From Candidatus Bathyarchaeota archaeon (GTDB lineage Archaea > Thermoproteota > Bathyarchaeia > Bathyarchaeales > Bathycorpusculaceae): DNA of 64,000 bases. The notes under the pieces are model-generated. The model had not been told where the DNA came from. It saw only the letters and a list, made by a program, of their open reading frames with translations, and did not search any database. The DNA lies in the NCBI GenBank assembly GCA_026014685.1, contig JAOZHW010000008.1, forward strand, positions 1-64,000, given 5' to 3'. A program made the translations under genes and the position numbers. How positions within the stretch are numbered: position 1 is the first letter of the stretch; each line of letters opens with the position of its first letter. Positions 18,768 to 26,799 of the stretch are shown here, one piece after another.

Positions 18768-19405
18768 GATTCATCTGCCTTACTTGCGTTCTCTGCTGGG
18801 TTATTAGTGTTTTCCTGTGATTTTGTTTTTGTCGTACGGCGCATAATTCTTTCGGTTAATTCTCCAATGTCATATTTGAGGAGTATGACAGTAATTATTA
18901 CAGTTAAGGCTACTGAAATTGCAATCATGACTTCAGGGCTAATCCAGCCCGATAACAGGTCAACTGCGAAACCGCCCGCAAAAGCGCCCGCTACAGCAAT
19001 CAAAACCTTTCCTAAGAAGTATGCAGTGAAAAACTTGGCTGGACTGTATTTCATAAGCCCCAGTGGTATGATGATGGGTTCGTCAGGTATTGGGGATGCG
19101 GCTGCTATGAAAAGAAGAGGAAAAGCCCAGCGTTTAACTTTTGTTGCGTCAGCGTCTAGGCGTTTGCGCCGTTTTTCGCTGAGTTTTCCGCTGACAAAGA
19201 ATGTTATCATGTAGTGGCTGCCCTTTGCTAAGGCGGCACCTAACGCGACTAGAACTCCAACTGTTACCTTGGTGGAAATATCTGTATGTGATAGGAGAGG
19301 GGCGAACCATGTTGGGATGAGCAGGTTTGATGGGCCAGCAAAAGGAATCATGTTGGCTCCAAGCGATACTAGAAAGACCAACGCGAAATCTATCAGCGAC
19401 GCCAT
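18737..19405 (-). CDS. VTT-domain (DedA-like) membrane protein
   Basis: This 222-residue polytopic membrane protein has about five hydrophobic segments. The family loop appears as ANMIPFAGPSNLLIPTW near the N-terminus and as SPIPDEPIIIPLGLMKYSP mid-protein, typical of SNARE-associated/VTT proteins (DedA, TMEM41-like), some of which are lipid scramblases or flippases. The C-terminal tail (about 195-222) is hydrophilic and its codons overlap the start of the PUA gene. The substrate is unknown. Confidence 0.8.
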   Translation of the reverse strand: MASLIDFALVFLVSLGANMIPFAGPSNLLIPTWFAPLLSHTDISTKVTVGVLVALGAALAKGSHYMITFFVSGKLSEKRRKRLDADATKVKRWAFPLLFIAAASPIPDEPIIIPLGLMKYSPAKFFTAYFLGKVLIAVAGAFAGGFAVDLLSGWISPEVMIAISVALTVIITVILLKYDIGELTERIMRRTTKTKSQENTNNPAENASKADESCPQNNADTL

Positions 19406-19492
19406 TAGCTACTGCCCACATTCCATGAAATCCAAGTTATCCTATCCCTCTTATAAGGACGCACCAAAACAGTTGCAATTTTGGTTCTTGGT

Positions 19493-20065
19493 TTATTGCT
19501 TAGAGATTGTAGCTATCAAGTTTGCCAACTCGTCTTTGCCGATTGGGGTTAACTTTACAACCTCGGCGTCAACATTGCTGAACAAACCCGCGCACTTCTT
19601 AAAGTTGAAGATAAAGTCGTTGCCATCGTAGACGTTGTAGTCAACACATCTTTCCCTGGCGTTCTTCATTGAAAACTCGAAGGCTCCATTGGGAGTTACC
19701 AAGGCGTTTTCAAACGCTGTTAGTAATGCGACTTGAATTTGCGCGGTGGCTCTTTTCTTCTCGGTTATCTTGTAGATTGGATGGATTTCTCCGCTTTCTC
19801 TCAGAAACAGTTTGTTAATTATTTCTTCTGTTATTCCATGCTGTTTTATGAACGCCTTAAGTTCTGGTGGGTATTCTCTTAGTTGAGGTATGCACTTGTT
19901 TTCTAACACTGCAGGCGGACTTTCAATTTCATGGTGGTTTGATAGGTATCTAGTGAATAGGATTTCAAAGCATTTCTCTCGGTATTCTTCATCTAGGGTG
20001 TTGGTAAAATTGATGATTTCCTCTATGGGTTTCCTGAATTTCTCGTATTCGCTTGTGTTTTTCAT
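19493..20065 (-). CDS. Hypothetical protein
   Basis: This is a 190-residue soluble protein I do not recognise. The N-terminal half is helical and acidic (KPIEEIINFTNTLDEEYREK CFEILF). The C-terminal half reads as a mixed alpha/beta domain (YNVYDGNDFIFNFKKCAGLF, VVKLTPIGKDELANLIA). There is no signal peptide, membrane helix or metal-binding motif. It is flanked by unrelated genes, with AT-rich gaps on both sides. Codon pattern and length support it as a real gene. Confidence 0.6.
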   Translation of the reverse strand: MKNTSEYEKFRKPIEEIINFTNTLDEEYREKCFEILFTRYLSNHHEIESPPAVLENKCIPQLREYPPELKAFIKQHGITEEIINKLFLRESGEIHPIYKITEKKRATAQIQVALLTAFENALVTPNGAFEFSMKNARERCVDYNVYDGNDFIFNFKKCAGLFSNVDAEVVKLTPIGKDELANLIATISKQ

Positions 20066-20145
20066 GGGTTAACCCGTGTTCCCTATGTGTATCTGTAATA
20101 TAGGCTTTTAAGACTTATGAATTGAAAAGTCATTTAAAGCTCTGT

Positions 20146-21369
20146 TTACCTGCACGGTACACCTACATTTTCTTCTTGCAGAGGGTCAGACGCAAAAAGA
20201 AGCAACACCACAGTTGCACAAGCCCCAAGAGCCCCTAAAACCACCATCAGCAAATTGAAATTGTTACTAAACGAATTCAAAATAAACCCCCCAACGATCA
20301 CACCTAACCCCGAACCAACATTTTGAAAAGAACCATTAATAGACATCATTGGACCCCTAAACTTTGGCACCTGCTCCAAAGTTAAGCTATTTAAGCTCGC
20401 CATGCCCGCTGTTGAAGCGGCTGCTGCAACGGTCCAAATTGCCACTGAAACCCCGATTATGGGTATGAAGGTGAAGATGATACATGCGATGCCTGAGATT
20501 CCGATAAAGAATCCTGCAAGTTTTTTTCTGCTAAACCTGTTACATAGCTTTCCAGTCGATAATCCGCCTACTATTCCGCCGATTCCCGTGATTGAGATTA
20601 GAATTCCTCCAACGGCAGGGGAAACCGAATGGACATCTCGATAGTAAGATACTGCGTAAGTTGGGACAGTCACGATGAACATCAAAAGCAAAGAACCCGT
20701 TAGGCAGGCAACTGCTGATTTGCACAAAAAAACCTTCTTCAGTGCTTCTTTGTAGAGGGACTGCCCTGCTCTTTCAATTTTGGGCTGTTTTGATGGAATA
20801 GATAGCAAACTTAGAACTAAACAAATCAAAGATAACGGAATTATAAACCAGAGAAAAACCATTCTCCAGCCAGCGAGGCCAGTTATGAAACCTGAAAGGG
20901 GGGCGATGATTATGAATGACAATAACCCGCTTGAAATGACCAAGCCAATCGCCCAGCCTCTTTTTTCAATGGGCAAATGTTCTCCAATTAAAGTGTAACT
21001 CAAAATGGACATGATGCTAAGTCCAGTAGCCACCATGAACTGTGCAAGTATGAGAAAAACAAAATCTGCGGCTAGAAAGTAGCCCACTGCGCCTAGAGTG
21101 AAAAGCAAAATAGCTGCTAAAAACAGCGTCTTATGTCTAAAACGGAGCGATAGACTGCTCATTGCTGCTCCAACAAGTATGCCGATTAAGCTGCTGATTA
21201 GTCCCAGTTGACTTGCTGTTCCGATTGAAACCTCAAAGGATGCCGCGATGTCTACTAGAAGTGTGCTGAAGGCAACTGTTACTGCGAGTGCGGTGAAGGT
21301 GCATAAAAGTAGGGTTGGCAACAGCATTCGGTCTAAAGTTGCCTTTACTTGGGTCTGTTGGGAAGACAT
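20146..21369 (-). CDS. MFS transporter
   Basis: This 407-residue, roughly 12-helix major-facilitator carrier resembles the drug:H+ antiporter type. It shows LGLISSLIGILVGAAMSSLS with the following RFRHKTLF at the helix 2-3 loop and GEHLPIEKRGWAIGLVIS near helices 4-5. The second half holds GKLCNRFSRKKLAGF, the matching loop. The gene is divergent from two Lrp-type regulators, which is a common arrangement for regulated exporters of amino acids or drugs. The substrate is unknown. Its promoter region carries GTTTACA half-sites flanking the TATA box. Confidence 0.83.
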   Translation of the reverse strand: MSSQQTQVKATLDRMLLPTLLLCTFTALAVTVAFSTLLVDIAASFEVSIGTASQLGLISSLIGILVGAAMSSLSLRFRHKTLFLAAILLFTLGAVGYFLAADFVFLILAQFMVATGLSIMSILSYTLIGEHLPIEKRGWAIGLVISSGLLSFIIIAPLSGFITGLAGWRMVFLWFIIPLSLICLVLSLLSIPSKQPKIERAGQSLYKEALKKVFLCKSAVACLTGSLLLMFIVTVPTYAVSYYRDVHSVSPAVGGILISITGIGGIVGGLSTGKLCNRFSRKKLAGFFIGISGIACIIFTFIPIIGVSVAIWTVAAAASTAGMASLNSLTLEQVPKFRGPMMSINGSFQNVGSGLGVIVGGFILNSFSNNFNLLMVVLGALGACATVVLLLFASDPLQEENVGVPCR

Positions 21370-21376
21370 AGCTGTT

Positions 21377-21413
21377 GTTTACATCGTAGATTGCATATAA
21401 TATTTTTGTAAAC
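21377..21413 (-). promoter_or_regulatory. MFS promoter with paired half-sites
   Basis: GTTTACAT at 21377-21384 and TGTAAAC at 21407-21413 form inverted half-sites. They bracket the AT-rich GCATATAATATTT, whose complement would be the TATA box of the MFS gene. A repressor bound here could block it. The divergent Lrp proteins are candidates. Confidence 0.4.
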
Positions 21414-21566
21414 TGCCCCTGTTGCTCTATAAAAAAGAGATGGGTCAGTTAACACACGCATTTTTTTTAATCACATCGCAATTTTTTATGAAAAAACAAT
21501 CTCTCCAAAGTCGACGATGCAAATAGTTTTTAAACAAAACAAAACAGTGCACCTAATTGCGTAGAT

Positions 21567-22046
21567 ATGACCTCCACAGTTAATATTGATGCAATAGACA
21601 ACCAAATTCTCCACCTTCTCCTAAAAGACGCCCGCCTAAGCCTGAAACAAATTGCAAATGAATGCCACGTCTCTCAAGTGTCAGTTTTCAACAGAATCAA
21701 TCGCCTAAAAAAACTCGGGGTAATAACAGGCGCAACGCTGTTAGCTCCATTAGATACTTATGGCTTTAAATTAATAGCGTTCATCGGAATAGAAACAGAA
21801 ATCACAGCTGACATAAACGAGGTCTTGCGATTTATAACAGAACATACAATCTTGATTGAGGCGCTATCAAGCATCGGAAAATATGACCTTCACGGGTTGA
21901 TTTACGCAGAAGATTTTGACAGCTTAAACAATCGCGTCGAGATGCTTAAAAGAATAAACGGAATACGAAAAGTCGCGTTTTCTGTTTTTTCAGGGTTTCC
22001 AACTACCAACTACGACCAATTAAACTTAAACACAAACGAAGGGTAG
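21567..22046 (+). CDS. Lrp/AsnC-family regulator
   Basis: This 159-residue transcription factor has an N-terminal winged HTH at about residues 8-55 (IDNQILHLLLKDARLSLKQ, then CHVSQVSVFNRINRLKKLGV ITG). A C-terminal RAM/AsnC-type ligand-sensing domain follows (about 70-150; FKLIAFIGIETEI, LSSIGKYDLHGLIYAEDF). Such proteins form octamers or dimers and bind small molecules, usually amino acids. ATG 21567 lies downstream of the TATA-like GTTTTTAAAC near 21526. Four bases separate it from a second Lrp gene. Confidence 0.88.
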   Translation: MTSTVNIDAIDNQILHLLLKDARLSLKQIANECHVSQVSVFNRINRLKKLGVITGATLLAPLDTYGFKLIAFIGIETEITADINEVLRFITEHTILIEALSSIGKYDLHGLIYAEDFDSLNNRVEMLKRINGIRKVAFSVFSGFPTTNYDQLNLNTNEG

Positions 22047-22050
22047 ACGC

Positions 22051-22536
22051 ATGGATAAGCTAGATTACCTCATTTTAGCCGAACTAAACAAGGACGGAGC
22101 CATGTCCTTTGTGGATATAGCAAAAAAGATACATTCACATCCATGTACCGTCAGAAGACGCTACGAAAAAATGAAAAAAGAAGGCAAAATTTTCCGCTGC
22201 GTCGCTTCCCTTGATTTAGCGCGACTGGGCTATCAGGGTAAAACTTTCCTCTTAATTACCTTGAAGCCTAACAGTGACAAAACCCAAACCATCATGTACT
22301 TAAAAAATATAAAAAACATTTTTGGGCTCTCCGAAATAATCGGGTCATGCGACATCATCGCGATTGCGTTTATCAAGGATTTAAAAAGTATTCAGATGTT
22401 GATTACTGAGGCTAAGAAGGCACCTAACATCGAGAAAGTCGAGTTTTACTGTGTCAGGGACGTATATTTCCCAATTAACCCCAACTTGGGTGAAGTCTTA
22501 AACAAGAGATGTTTAGCTTTAGCTGAAAAACTATAA
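22051..22536 (+). CDS. Lrp/AsnC-family regulator
   Basis: This 161-residue second Lrp-type factor has an HTH at about 1-50 (LDYLILAELNKDGAMSFVD IAKKIH, HPCTVRRRYEKMKKEGKI) and a RAM domain at about 62-145 (GKTFLLITLKPN, IIGSCDIIAIAFIKDLKSIQ). It lies four bases after the first Lrp gene, with GAAGGG as ribosome-binding site, so the two are made together and may form a hetero-oligomer. It diverges clearly in sequence from its neighbour, so this is not a recent duplication. Confidence 0.87.
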   Translation: MDKLDYLILAELNKDGAMSFVDIAKKIHSHPCTVRRRYEKMKKEGKIFRCVASLDLARLGYQGKTFLLITLKPNSDKTQTIMYLKNIKNIFGLSEIIGSCDIIAIAFIKDLKSIQMLITEAKKAPNIEKVEFYCVRDVYFPINPNLGEVLNKRCLALAEKL

Positions 22537-22630
22537 ACCGACTGAAGCCAACACTTCAGACAAAAACGTCCTTAATTCGTAATTACCCCGCCTGTGGGTC
22601 ATCTGTCATTTCTCTTCGTCCCTTGAGATA

Positions 22631-22640
22631 GGTTTAAATG
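22631..22640 (+). promoter_or_regulatory. TATA box of the LSm-L37e operon
   Basis: GGTTTAAATG lies about 50 bases before the LSm start codon. It is the best TATA-like match in the 151-base gap. Confidence 0.45.
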
Positions 22641-22687
22641 TTGAGATATAAAGTATAGAAGAGATAAAGATACTTGAGGATTCCAAT

Positions 22688-22915
22688 ATGAGCGAAATGA
22701 CAACCGAAATCCTTGAACAGAACCTCGGCAAAATCGTCCTCGTACGATTGAAAGGCGGCAAAAGCCTCAGAGGTAGACTAAAGGGTTTCGACCAGCACTT
22801 GAACCTAGTTCTAGAAGAAACAGAAGACACCACCGTCGTTGAAAACCAGCAGAAGTTAGGGCTAATCATCGTCCGCGGAGACAACGTAGTCCTTATTTCA
22901 CCCCCACCAAGGTGA
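22688..22915 (+). CDS. LSm (Sm-like archaeal) protein
   Basis: This 75-residue Sm-fold RNA-binding protein forms heptameric rings. The Sm1 motif is in GGKSLRGRLKGFDQHLNLVL and the Sm2 motif in IIVRGDNVVLISPP. It is involved in RNA metabolism and binds U-rich RNA. It sits five bases ahead of the L37e gene, the classical archaeal LSm-L37e arrangement, which supports both assignments. Confidence 0.96.
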   Translation: MSEMTTEILEQNLGKIVLVRLKGGKSLRGRLKGFDQHLNLVLEETEDTTVVENQQKLGLIIVRGDNVVLISPPPR

Positions 22916-22920
22916 GTTGA

Positions 22921-23109
22921 ATGGGAAAAGGAACTCCTTCGATGGGCAAGCGCCAAGGCAAAACAGTGCACATTATGTGCCGTAGATGCGGTAGACGCGC
23001 TTACCATGTTCGTAATCACCGTTGTGGTGCCTGTGGTTTTGGCGAACAGAAGACCATGAGGCGCTACAGTTGGCGAACTAAGACTCTGCAAAGAGAAAGA
23101 GTCTGCTAA
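22921..23109 (+). CDS. rpl37e: Ribosomal protein L37e (eL37)
   Basis: This 62-residue large-subunit protein has a zinc finger formed by Cys20, Cys23, Cys35 and Cys38 (CRRCGRRAYHV and CGACGF). The N-terminal MGKGTPSMGKRQGKTVH is the family hallmark. The C-terminus is highly basic, for rRNA contact. It is cotranscribed with LSm. Confidence 0.97.
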   Translation: MGKGTPSMGKRQGKTVHIMCRRCGRRAYHVRNHRCGACGFGEQKTMRRYSWRTKTLQRERVC

Positions 23110-23218
23110 AACCATCTTTTCAACTTTTAACTACTTCTCAGAAAACTTCTTTTTGTTTTCTAAACAGCAAAACTCTGTATAATAAATGCAAAAAATAAGG
23201 TATAGGGAAACTGGGTCT

Positions 23219-23845
23219 TTATTCCGGACCCGTGTTATAATACCCCTTATCGACTTTTACAAAAATCAGAGGCCCGCGGCTTTGCGCCATCTCCCGTGCT
23301 CGGCGTAATGCATTGTTGACTGTGATGAAGATGCTTTCTTTTTCGTCTTTCTCTCCCAGTTCTTGGCAGCAGCCTTTTTCACCTAACTCGATTTTAAGCA
23401 GGTTTTCGGCTAAGATTTCGGTGCCGCAGATTTCACCGTTTCTTATCAATGTGGCGACGACGAGTTCTTGGATTTCTTGTTTATGTTCAAGTCTGCGCCA
23501 GATTGGTTCTGCGTCGGTTATGGCTTTAGCCATTTTGTTCCATTTGTTGGCGTTTTGGTCGCCGATGAGCAGTTTGACGCGTTCTTTCCATTTCTTGAAC
23601 CAGATGTTTACCCAAACAGCTAAAAAGGCATCCAATTCCTCGGGTTCTTCCTTAAAGAGAAGCTCGAGTTTTTCGACTAAGTCGCATTGGTTTGCTTCTT
23701 TGCCTATGAGGTTCCAATGGAATTTAAGGTAGTTAGTAAAGTCTTGGCAGGCGACCTGTAAGACTTTTCTGTCCGCACCGATCACGTCTAAGGCGGGGTC
23801 GGCGTCTCTTAGTTTCTCCCCTATGATTACCTCTACGAAATTCAT
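23219..23845 (-). CDS. Hypothetical protein
   Basis: This is a 208-residue acidic, mostly helical protein I do not recognise. Visible features are a Trp-rich central helix (FLAVWVNIWFKKWKERVKLL), a segment that could be a small winged-helix-like unit (EIQELVVATLIRNGEICGTE), and a C-terminal strand region (GPLIFVKVDKGYYN). It has no signal peptide or membrane helix. It is convergent with the L37e gene and leads towards no obvious operon partner. Confidence 0.6.
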   Translation of the reverse strand: MNFVEVIIGEKLRDADPALDVIGADRKVLQVACQDFTNYLKFHWNLIGKEANQCDLVEKLELLFKEEPEELDAFLAVWVNIWFKKWKERVKLLIGDQNANKWNKMAKAITDAEPIWRRLEHKQEIQELVVATLIRNGEICGTEILAENLLKIELGEKGCCQELGEKDEKESIFITVNNALRRAREMAQSRGPLIFVKVDKGYYNTGPE

Positions 23846-23979
23846 TACGATTCCCGCTGAAAGCCCTCTCCAATACTGTGTAGAGTTGAAGGTTTTTAAT
23901 TAACTTTTATTTTTAAAACCCATATAACTGCCTAAGAAAAAATCAGCAATATATCCAGAGCCGATATACCAAAAAAAGC

Positions 23980-24636
23980 TTATTCAACATGCAACGGTAG
24001 CTTTGAAACATCAGAAAGCACCAAATCTGGCTGCTCCCGCTCCAGCTCTTCACGGTTGTAGAGGCCCGAGAGTAACCCGACGGTTTTTGCGCCCGCCGCT
24101 TTGCCCGCGCGCATGTCGCTGACGGAGTCGCCTGCGATGAGGCAGTCGCAGATGTCAAGGTTTAGGACTTCTCGACATTTAATCAAAGCATCAGGTGAAG
24201 GTTTCGGTTTAGCCGTATCCAACCCTGTAACTACACATGAAAAGTATGGTAGTATACCAAAATAGTCAAGCTCCTTTTGAACCACCTGATTGGGCACAAA
24301 ACGCATGGTTATTAGGGCAAGTTTCGCTTTCTGGGAGAGTGCCGCTAAGGTGGAAGAGACGTTTGGAAGGAGCCGTGTTTTGCGTTCAGTTATCGAGCGG
24401 AAAGCGTTGAGGTATATGGGCAGAAACTCTTTTGTGGTGCCTTTAGTTATGTCATCTATCGTTAGGTGCTGCTCCATTCTGCGTGGGATTTCAAGGAGCA
24501 AGCTGTCTTGCGGCGGCTGAATTTCAAGTTGGCGGAAGGCAATCTGGGCTGCTTCTATGTAGGCGCCTGTGGAATCCACGATGGTGCCGTCTAAGTCCAG
24601 GAATATGCCCTTTGCTTTTAAGCGGCTGTGATGCAT
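23980..24636 (-). CDS. HAD-family phosphatase
   Basis: This 218-residue haloacid-dehalogenase-like hydrolase is of the phosphoglycolate phosphatase/beta-phosphoglucomutase branch. It has motif I FLDLDGTIVDST (residues about 11-22; both Asp present), a helical C1 cap (about 25-95), motif II LALITMR, motif III Lys in DTAKPKPSPDAL, and motif IV IAGDSVSDMRAGKAAG. ATG 24636 is chosen. A longer frame reaching 24756 would start inside the 42-bp repeat and its TATA-like core. On the minus strand that element places a TATA box about 110 bases before this ATG, so it may act as the promoter. Confidence 0.86.
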   Translation of the reverse strand: MHHSRLKAKGIFLDLDGTIVDSTGAYIEAAQIAFRQLEIQPPQDSLLLEIPRRMEQHLTIDDITKGTTKEFLPIYLNAFRSITERKTRLLPNVSSTLAALSQKAKLALITMRFVPNQVVQKELDYFGILPYFSCVVTGLDTAKPKPSPDALIKCREVLNLDICDCLIAGDSVSDMRAGKAAGAKTVGLLSGLYNREELEREQPDLVLSDVSKLPLHVE

Positions 24637-24710
24637 TGTGGTCTCTTTGTTGAGGGCGTTTGCTTTCTTAAAGGTTCCCCTGTATGCCCAGAAAAGTCTA
24701 TGTTGCAGGT

Positions 24711-24752
24711 CACGCGACGTCTCTGAGTAGACCTCCCCTCCCTTATATAAAG
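24711..24752. repeat. 42-bp dispersed repeat, copy 3
   Basis: CACGCGACGTCTC, the variable TGAGTAG, then ACCTCCCCTCCCTTAT and ATAAAG. It is gapless against copies 1 and 2. Here it lies just upstream of the HAD gene, in the orientation in which its TATA-like core would drive that gene. Confidence 0.85.
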
Positions 24753-24813
24753 CCACAGTGGGGTGTGTTGGGTTTTTGTGTTTGTGGTTGGGCGCGAACT
24801 CCTTTTTGATATA

Positions 24814-24850
24814 TATAGTTCTATATATTTTATAGACGTTATCTCTATAG
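24814..24850 (+). promoter_or_regulatory. TATAG-rich control region
   Basis: TATAGTTCTATA (24814-24825; arms TATAG/CTATA), then TTTTATAGAC and CTATAG at 24845-24850. The block lies 48 bases before a small cysteine-rich gene and belongs to the set of CTATAG sites seen around the phosphate genes. Confidence 0.4.
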
Positions 24851-24897
24851 GCGCCGCAGGTGCAATATATTCCTTGACTAAGTGAAAGGTGAAAAAT

Positions 24898-25068
24898 ATG
24901 CTATCAAGAGATTGTGATGGTTGCTGCCAACTAAAAGAATGCAGCGAACGATACAAAAAAGCCGTAGTAGGCGACAAAGTTTACTGTCCAGATGGAACTG
25001 CCCATCTCATAGACAGCGCCAGCGAAACGGAACGGCCAAAAATTGTCTGCCTCTTACAGTACCCATAA
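24898..25068 (+). CDS. Small cysteine-rich protein
   Basis: This 56-residue reading frame is preceded by AAAGGTGAA as ribosome-binding site. The N-terminal part holds CDGCCQLKEC, with two further cysteines in VYCPDG and IVCLLQ. Six cysteines in 56 residues suggest a metal-binding mini-protein. It lies upstream of pstS1, under a TATAG-rich control region. No family is recognised. Confidence 0.5.
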   Translation: MLSRDCDGCCQLKECSERYKKAVVGDKVYCPDGTAHLIDSASETERPKIVCLLQYP

Positions 25069-25173
25069 CTGAAAGCTAAAACACTATTTTTTATTTCAAT
25101 TTGCTTTAATTTTTTAATTTTAAGCCTATTTGTAATGCTTTTTCTAAGAATTTGCTATTGATTTTATATTCGA

Positions 25174-25199
25174 CTATAGATGCCTACATACCTCTATAG
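25174..25199 (+). promoter_or_regulatory. Paired CTATAG sites upstream of pstS1
   Basis: CTATAG at 25174-25179 and 25194-25199, 20 bases apart (two helical turns), flanked as GACTATAGA and CTCTATAGTC. They lie about 75 bases before the pstS1 start. A regulator binding one face of the DNA would fit this spacing. Confidence 0.4.
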
Positions 25200-25275
25200 T
25201 CCACTCTGTATTCTATGCTGGGCGATTATATTACACCGTTTTTTGTAGATGACCACCTGGAGAAATAGAGTAAAA

Positions 25276-26547
25276 ATGAAATCTACATATATTATCCTTG
25301 GAATAGTCTCGATAGCAATCATTATCGGTTCAGCATTCGCTTACGTTTACCTAGCAAACCCCGCTCAACCGCCTTCTACACCAACACCAACCCCCGCGCC
25401 GACAGCAGCACCTACTGCAGCTCCAACTGATTCACCAACAGCCTCTCCAACCGCAAAACCAACCAACAAACCAACGACCAACCCCACATCGGCCCCTACA
25501 GTTGCACCCACAGCCTCACCCAGCCCATCACCAACCCCCCAACCAGCCACAATCAACGGTGCAGGAGCATCTTTCCCCTATCCGCTGATTAATGCCATGA
25601 TTAACAGTTATACCGCCACCAGACCCTGGGCAACCGTTAACTATCAATCCATCGGCAGCGGCGGCGGCATTTCCGCATTAGCACAAAAAACCGTCGATTT
25701 CGCAGGTTCCGACGCCCCGCTCACAACATCTGAAGCAAACAACATACCCAACGCGTTACACATCCCTGAAACCATCGGCGCAGTTACCGTAACCTACAAC
25801 TTGCCCGGTATACCCACAGGTCTAAAGTTAACTGGCCAAGTCATCGCCGACATCTATCTAGGAACCATAACCAAGTGGAATGACTCTGCCATACAAGCTC
25901 TCAACCCAACAACCAACCTTCCAAACCAAAACATCATCGTCGTCCACCGCGCAGAAAGCTCAGGAACCAGCTTCGTATTCACAGGTTTCCTCAGCGCATC
26001 AAGCAGCACATGGGCTAGCACCGTTGGACAAGCCAAAAATCCCGCTTGGCCAGTGGGAGTTGGCGCTAACAACAACGCAGGTGTTGCTGGCACAGTCGAA
26101 GGAAACGCCTACACAATCGGCTACGTCGAATTAGCCTACACAGTAGAGAACAACATGAAAGTTGCAGCCATACAAAACCCTGCAGGGAACTTTGTCATGC
26201 CAACCCTTGCAACCACAACCGCAGCCGCCCAATCAGTTGCCTCCGCTGGCTTACCCGCAGGCAACGCAAGCTGGACAAGCGTAAACATCCTCAACGCTCC
26301 AGGTGCAAACTCTTATCCAATCGTTAGTTTCAGCTACATCATAGTCTACAAAGAACTCAACGTCATCCCTGGTATGACTCAAGCCAAAGCAGTTGGTCTC
26401 GTGCAATGGTTATGGTACATGGTACACGATGGCCAAAACTTGGCATCCGGCCTATCTTATGCACCTTTGCCCTCAAACGTAGTGTCACTAAACGAAGCAA
26501 CGATACAGTCGATAACTTTCAACGGACAGACACTGCCAACAACCTAA
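25276..26547 (+). CDS. pstS: Phosphate-binding protein PstS1
   Basis: This 423-residue extracellular phosphate receptor of the Pst ABC importer has an N-terminal membrane anchor/signal segment at about residues 4-25, without a lipobox cysteine. A long Pro/Thr/Ala linker follows (about 30-92; PTAAPTAAPT repeats). The PstS domain has the phosphate-binding motifs NGAGASFPYPL, GSGGGISAL, FAGSDAPLT and AESSGTSFVFTGFL. ATG 25276 is preferred over ATG 25249 because it aligns with the start of PstS2 (MNTKY versus MKSTY) and has GGAG upstream. The linker would hold the receptor away from the membrane. It is followed by a convergent AbrB-PhoU gene and then pstS2. Confidence 0.93.
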   Translation: MKSTYIILGIVSIAIIIGSAFAYVYLANPAQPPSTPTPTPAPTAAPTAAPTDSPTASPTAKPTNKPTTNPTSAPTVAPTASPSPSPTPQPATINGAGASFPYPLINAMINSYTATRPWATVNYQSIGSGGGISALAQKTVDFAGSDAPLTTSEANNIPNALHIPETIGAVTVTYNLPGIPTGLKLTGQVIADIYLGTITKWNDSAIQALNPTTNLPNQNIIVVHRAESSGTSFVFTGFLSASSSTWASTVGQAKNPAWPVGVGANNNAGVAGTVEGNAYTIGYVELAYTVENNMKVAAIQNPAGNFVMPTLATTTAAAQSVASAGLPAGNASWTSVNILNAPGANSYPIVSFSYIIVYKELNVIPGMTQAKAVGLVQWLWYMVHDGQNLASGLSYAPLPSNVVSLNEATIQSITFNGQTLPTT

Positions 26548-26799
26548 AATTTCCCCATCTTTAATTTTTTCTTGAAATTAGATTTCTGATTTGTTAATGC
26601 TTTTTCTTTTAGTAGAGTCCTTTTCTCTGTTTTGTTCGTTTAGATTACCGAAACTAATACAGTTGCTACGAAGTGAACCAAGATATTGGCTCCAACGTAT
26701 GTGTTTTTGTCAAGTCCGATGTTAATTGTGAAATAAAAAAAGTAAAAACCTGCAGCTAAAGATTTGATTATTTAACTTAAAAAATAACGAGAGGGGGTT
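26548..26799. other. Gap with a possible gene remnant
   Basis: An oligo-T terminator-like stretch follows pstS1 (TTTAATTTTTTCTTG). On the minus strand, 26640-26771 is an open frame of 43 codons without a canonical start. It encodes two hydrophobic segments (LAAGFYFFYFTINIGLD and NILVHFVATVLVSVI) and could be the tail of a lost membrane protein. Nothing else is seen. Confidence 0.3.

Noticed and set aside
22606-23115. 169-codon minus-strand frame over LSm and L37e
   Set aside because: It is antisense to two well-known genes and has a Ser-rich shadow composition.
23980-24756. Longer HAD start at 24756
   Set aside because: The added codons translate the 42-bp repeat and its TATA-like core. The HAD domain starts right after ATG 24636.
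24618-24977. Minus-strand frame sharing a YIREGRS...RRRV segment with a frame at 7162-7350
   Set aside because: The shared peptide is just the translation of the 42-bp repeat, not evidence of a protein family.
25380-25555. Possible CRISPR or tandem DNA repeat in pstS1
   Set aside because: The repetition is at the amino-acid level (Pro/Thr/Ala linker). The DNA units vary and there are no spacers.
25365-25556. Val/Gly-rich minus-strand frame opposite the PstS1 linker
   Set aside because: It is a low-complexity antisense shadow of the Pro/Thr repeat coding sequence.
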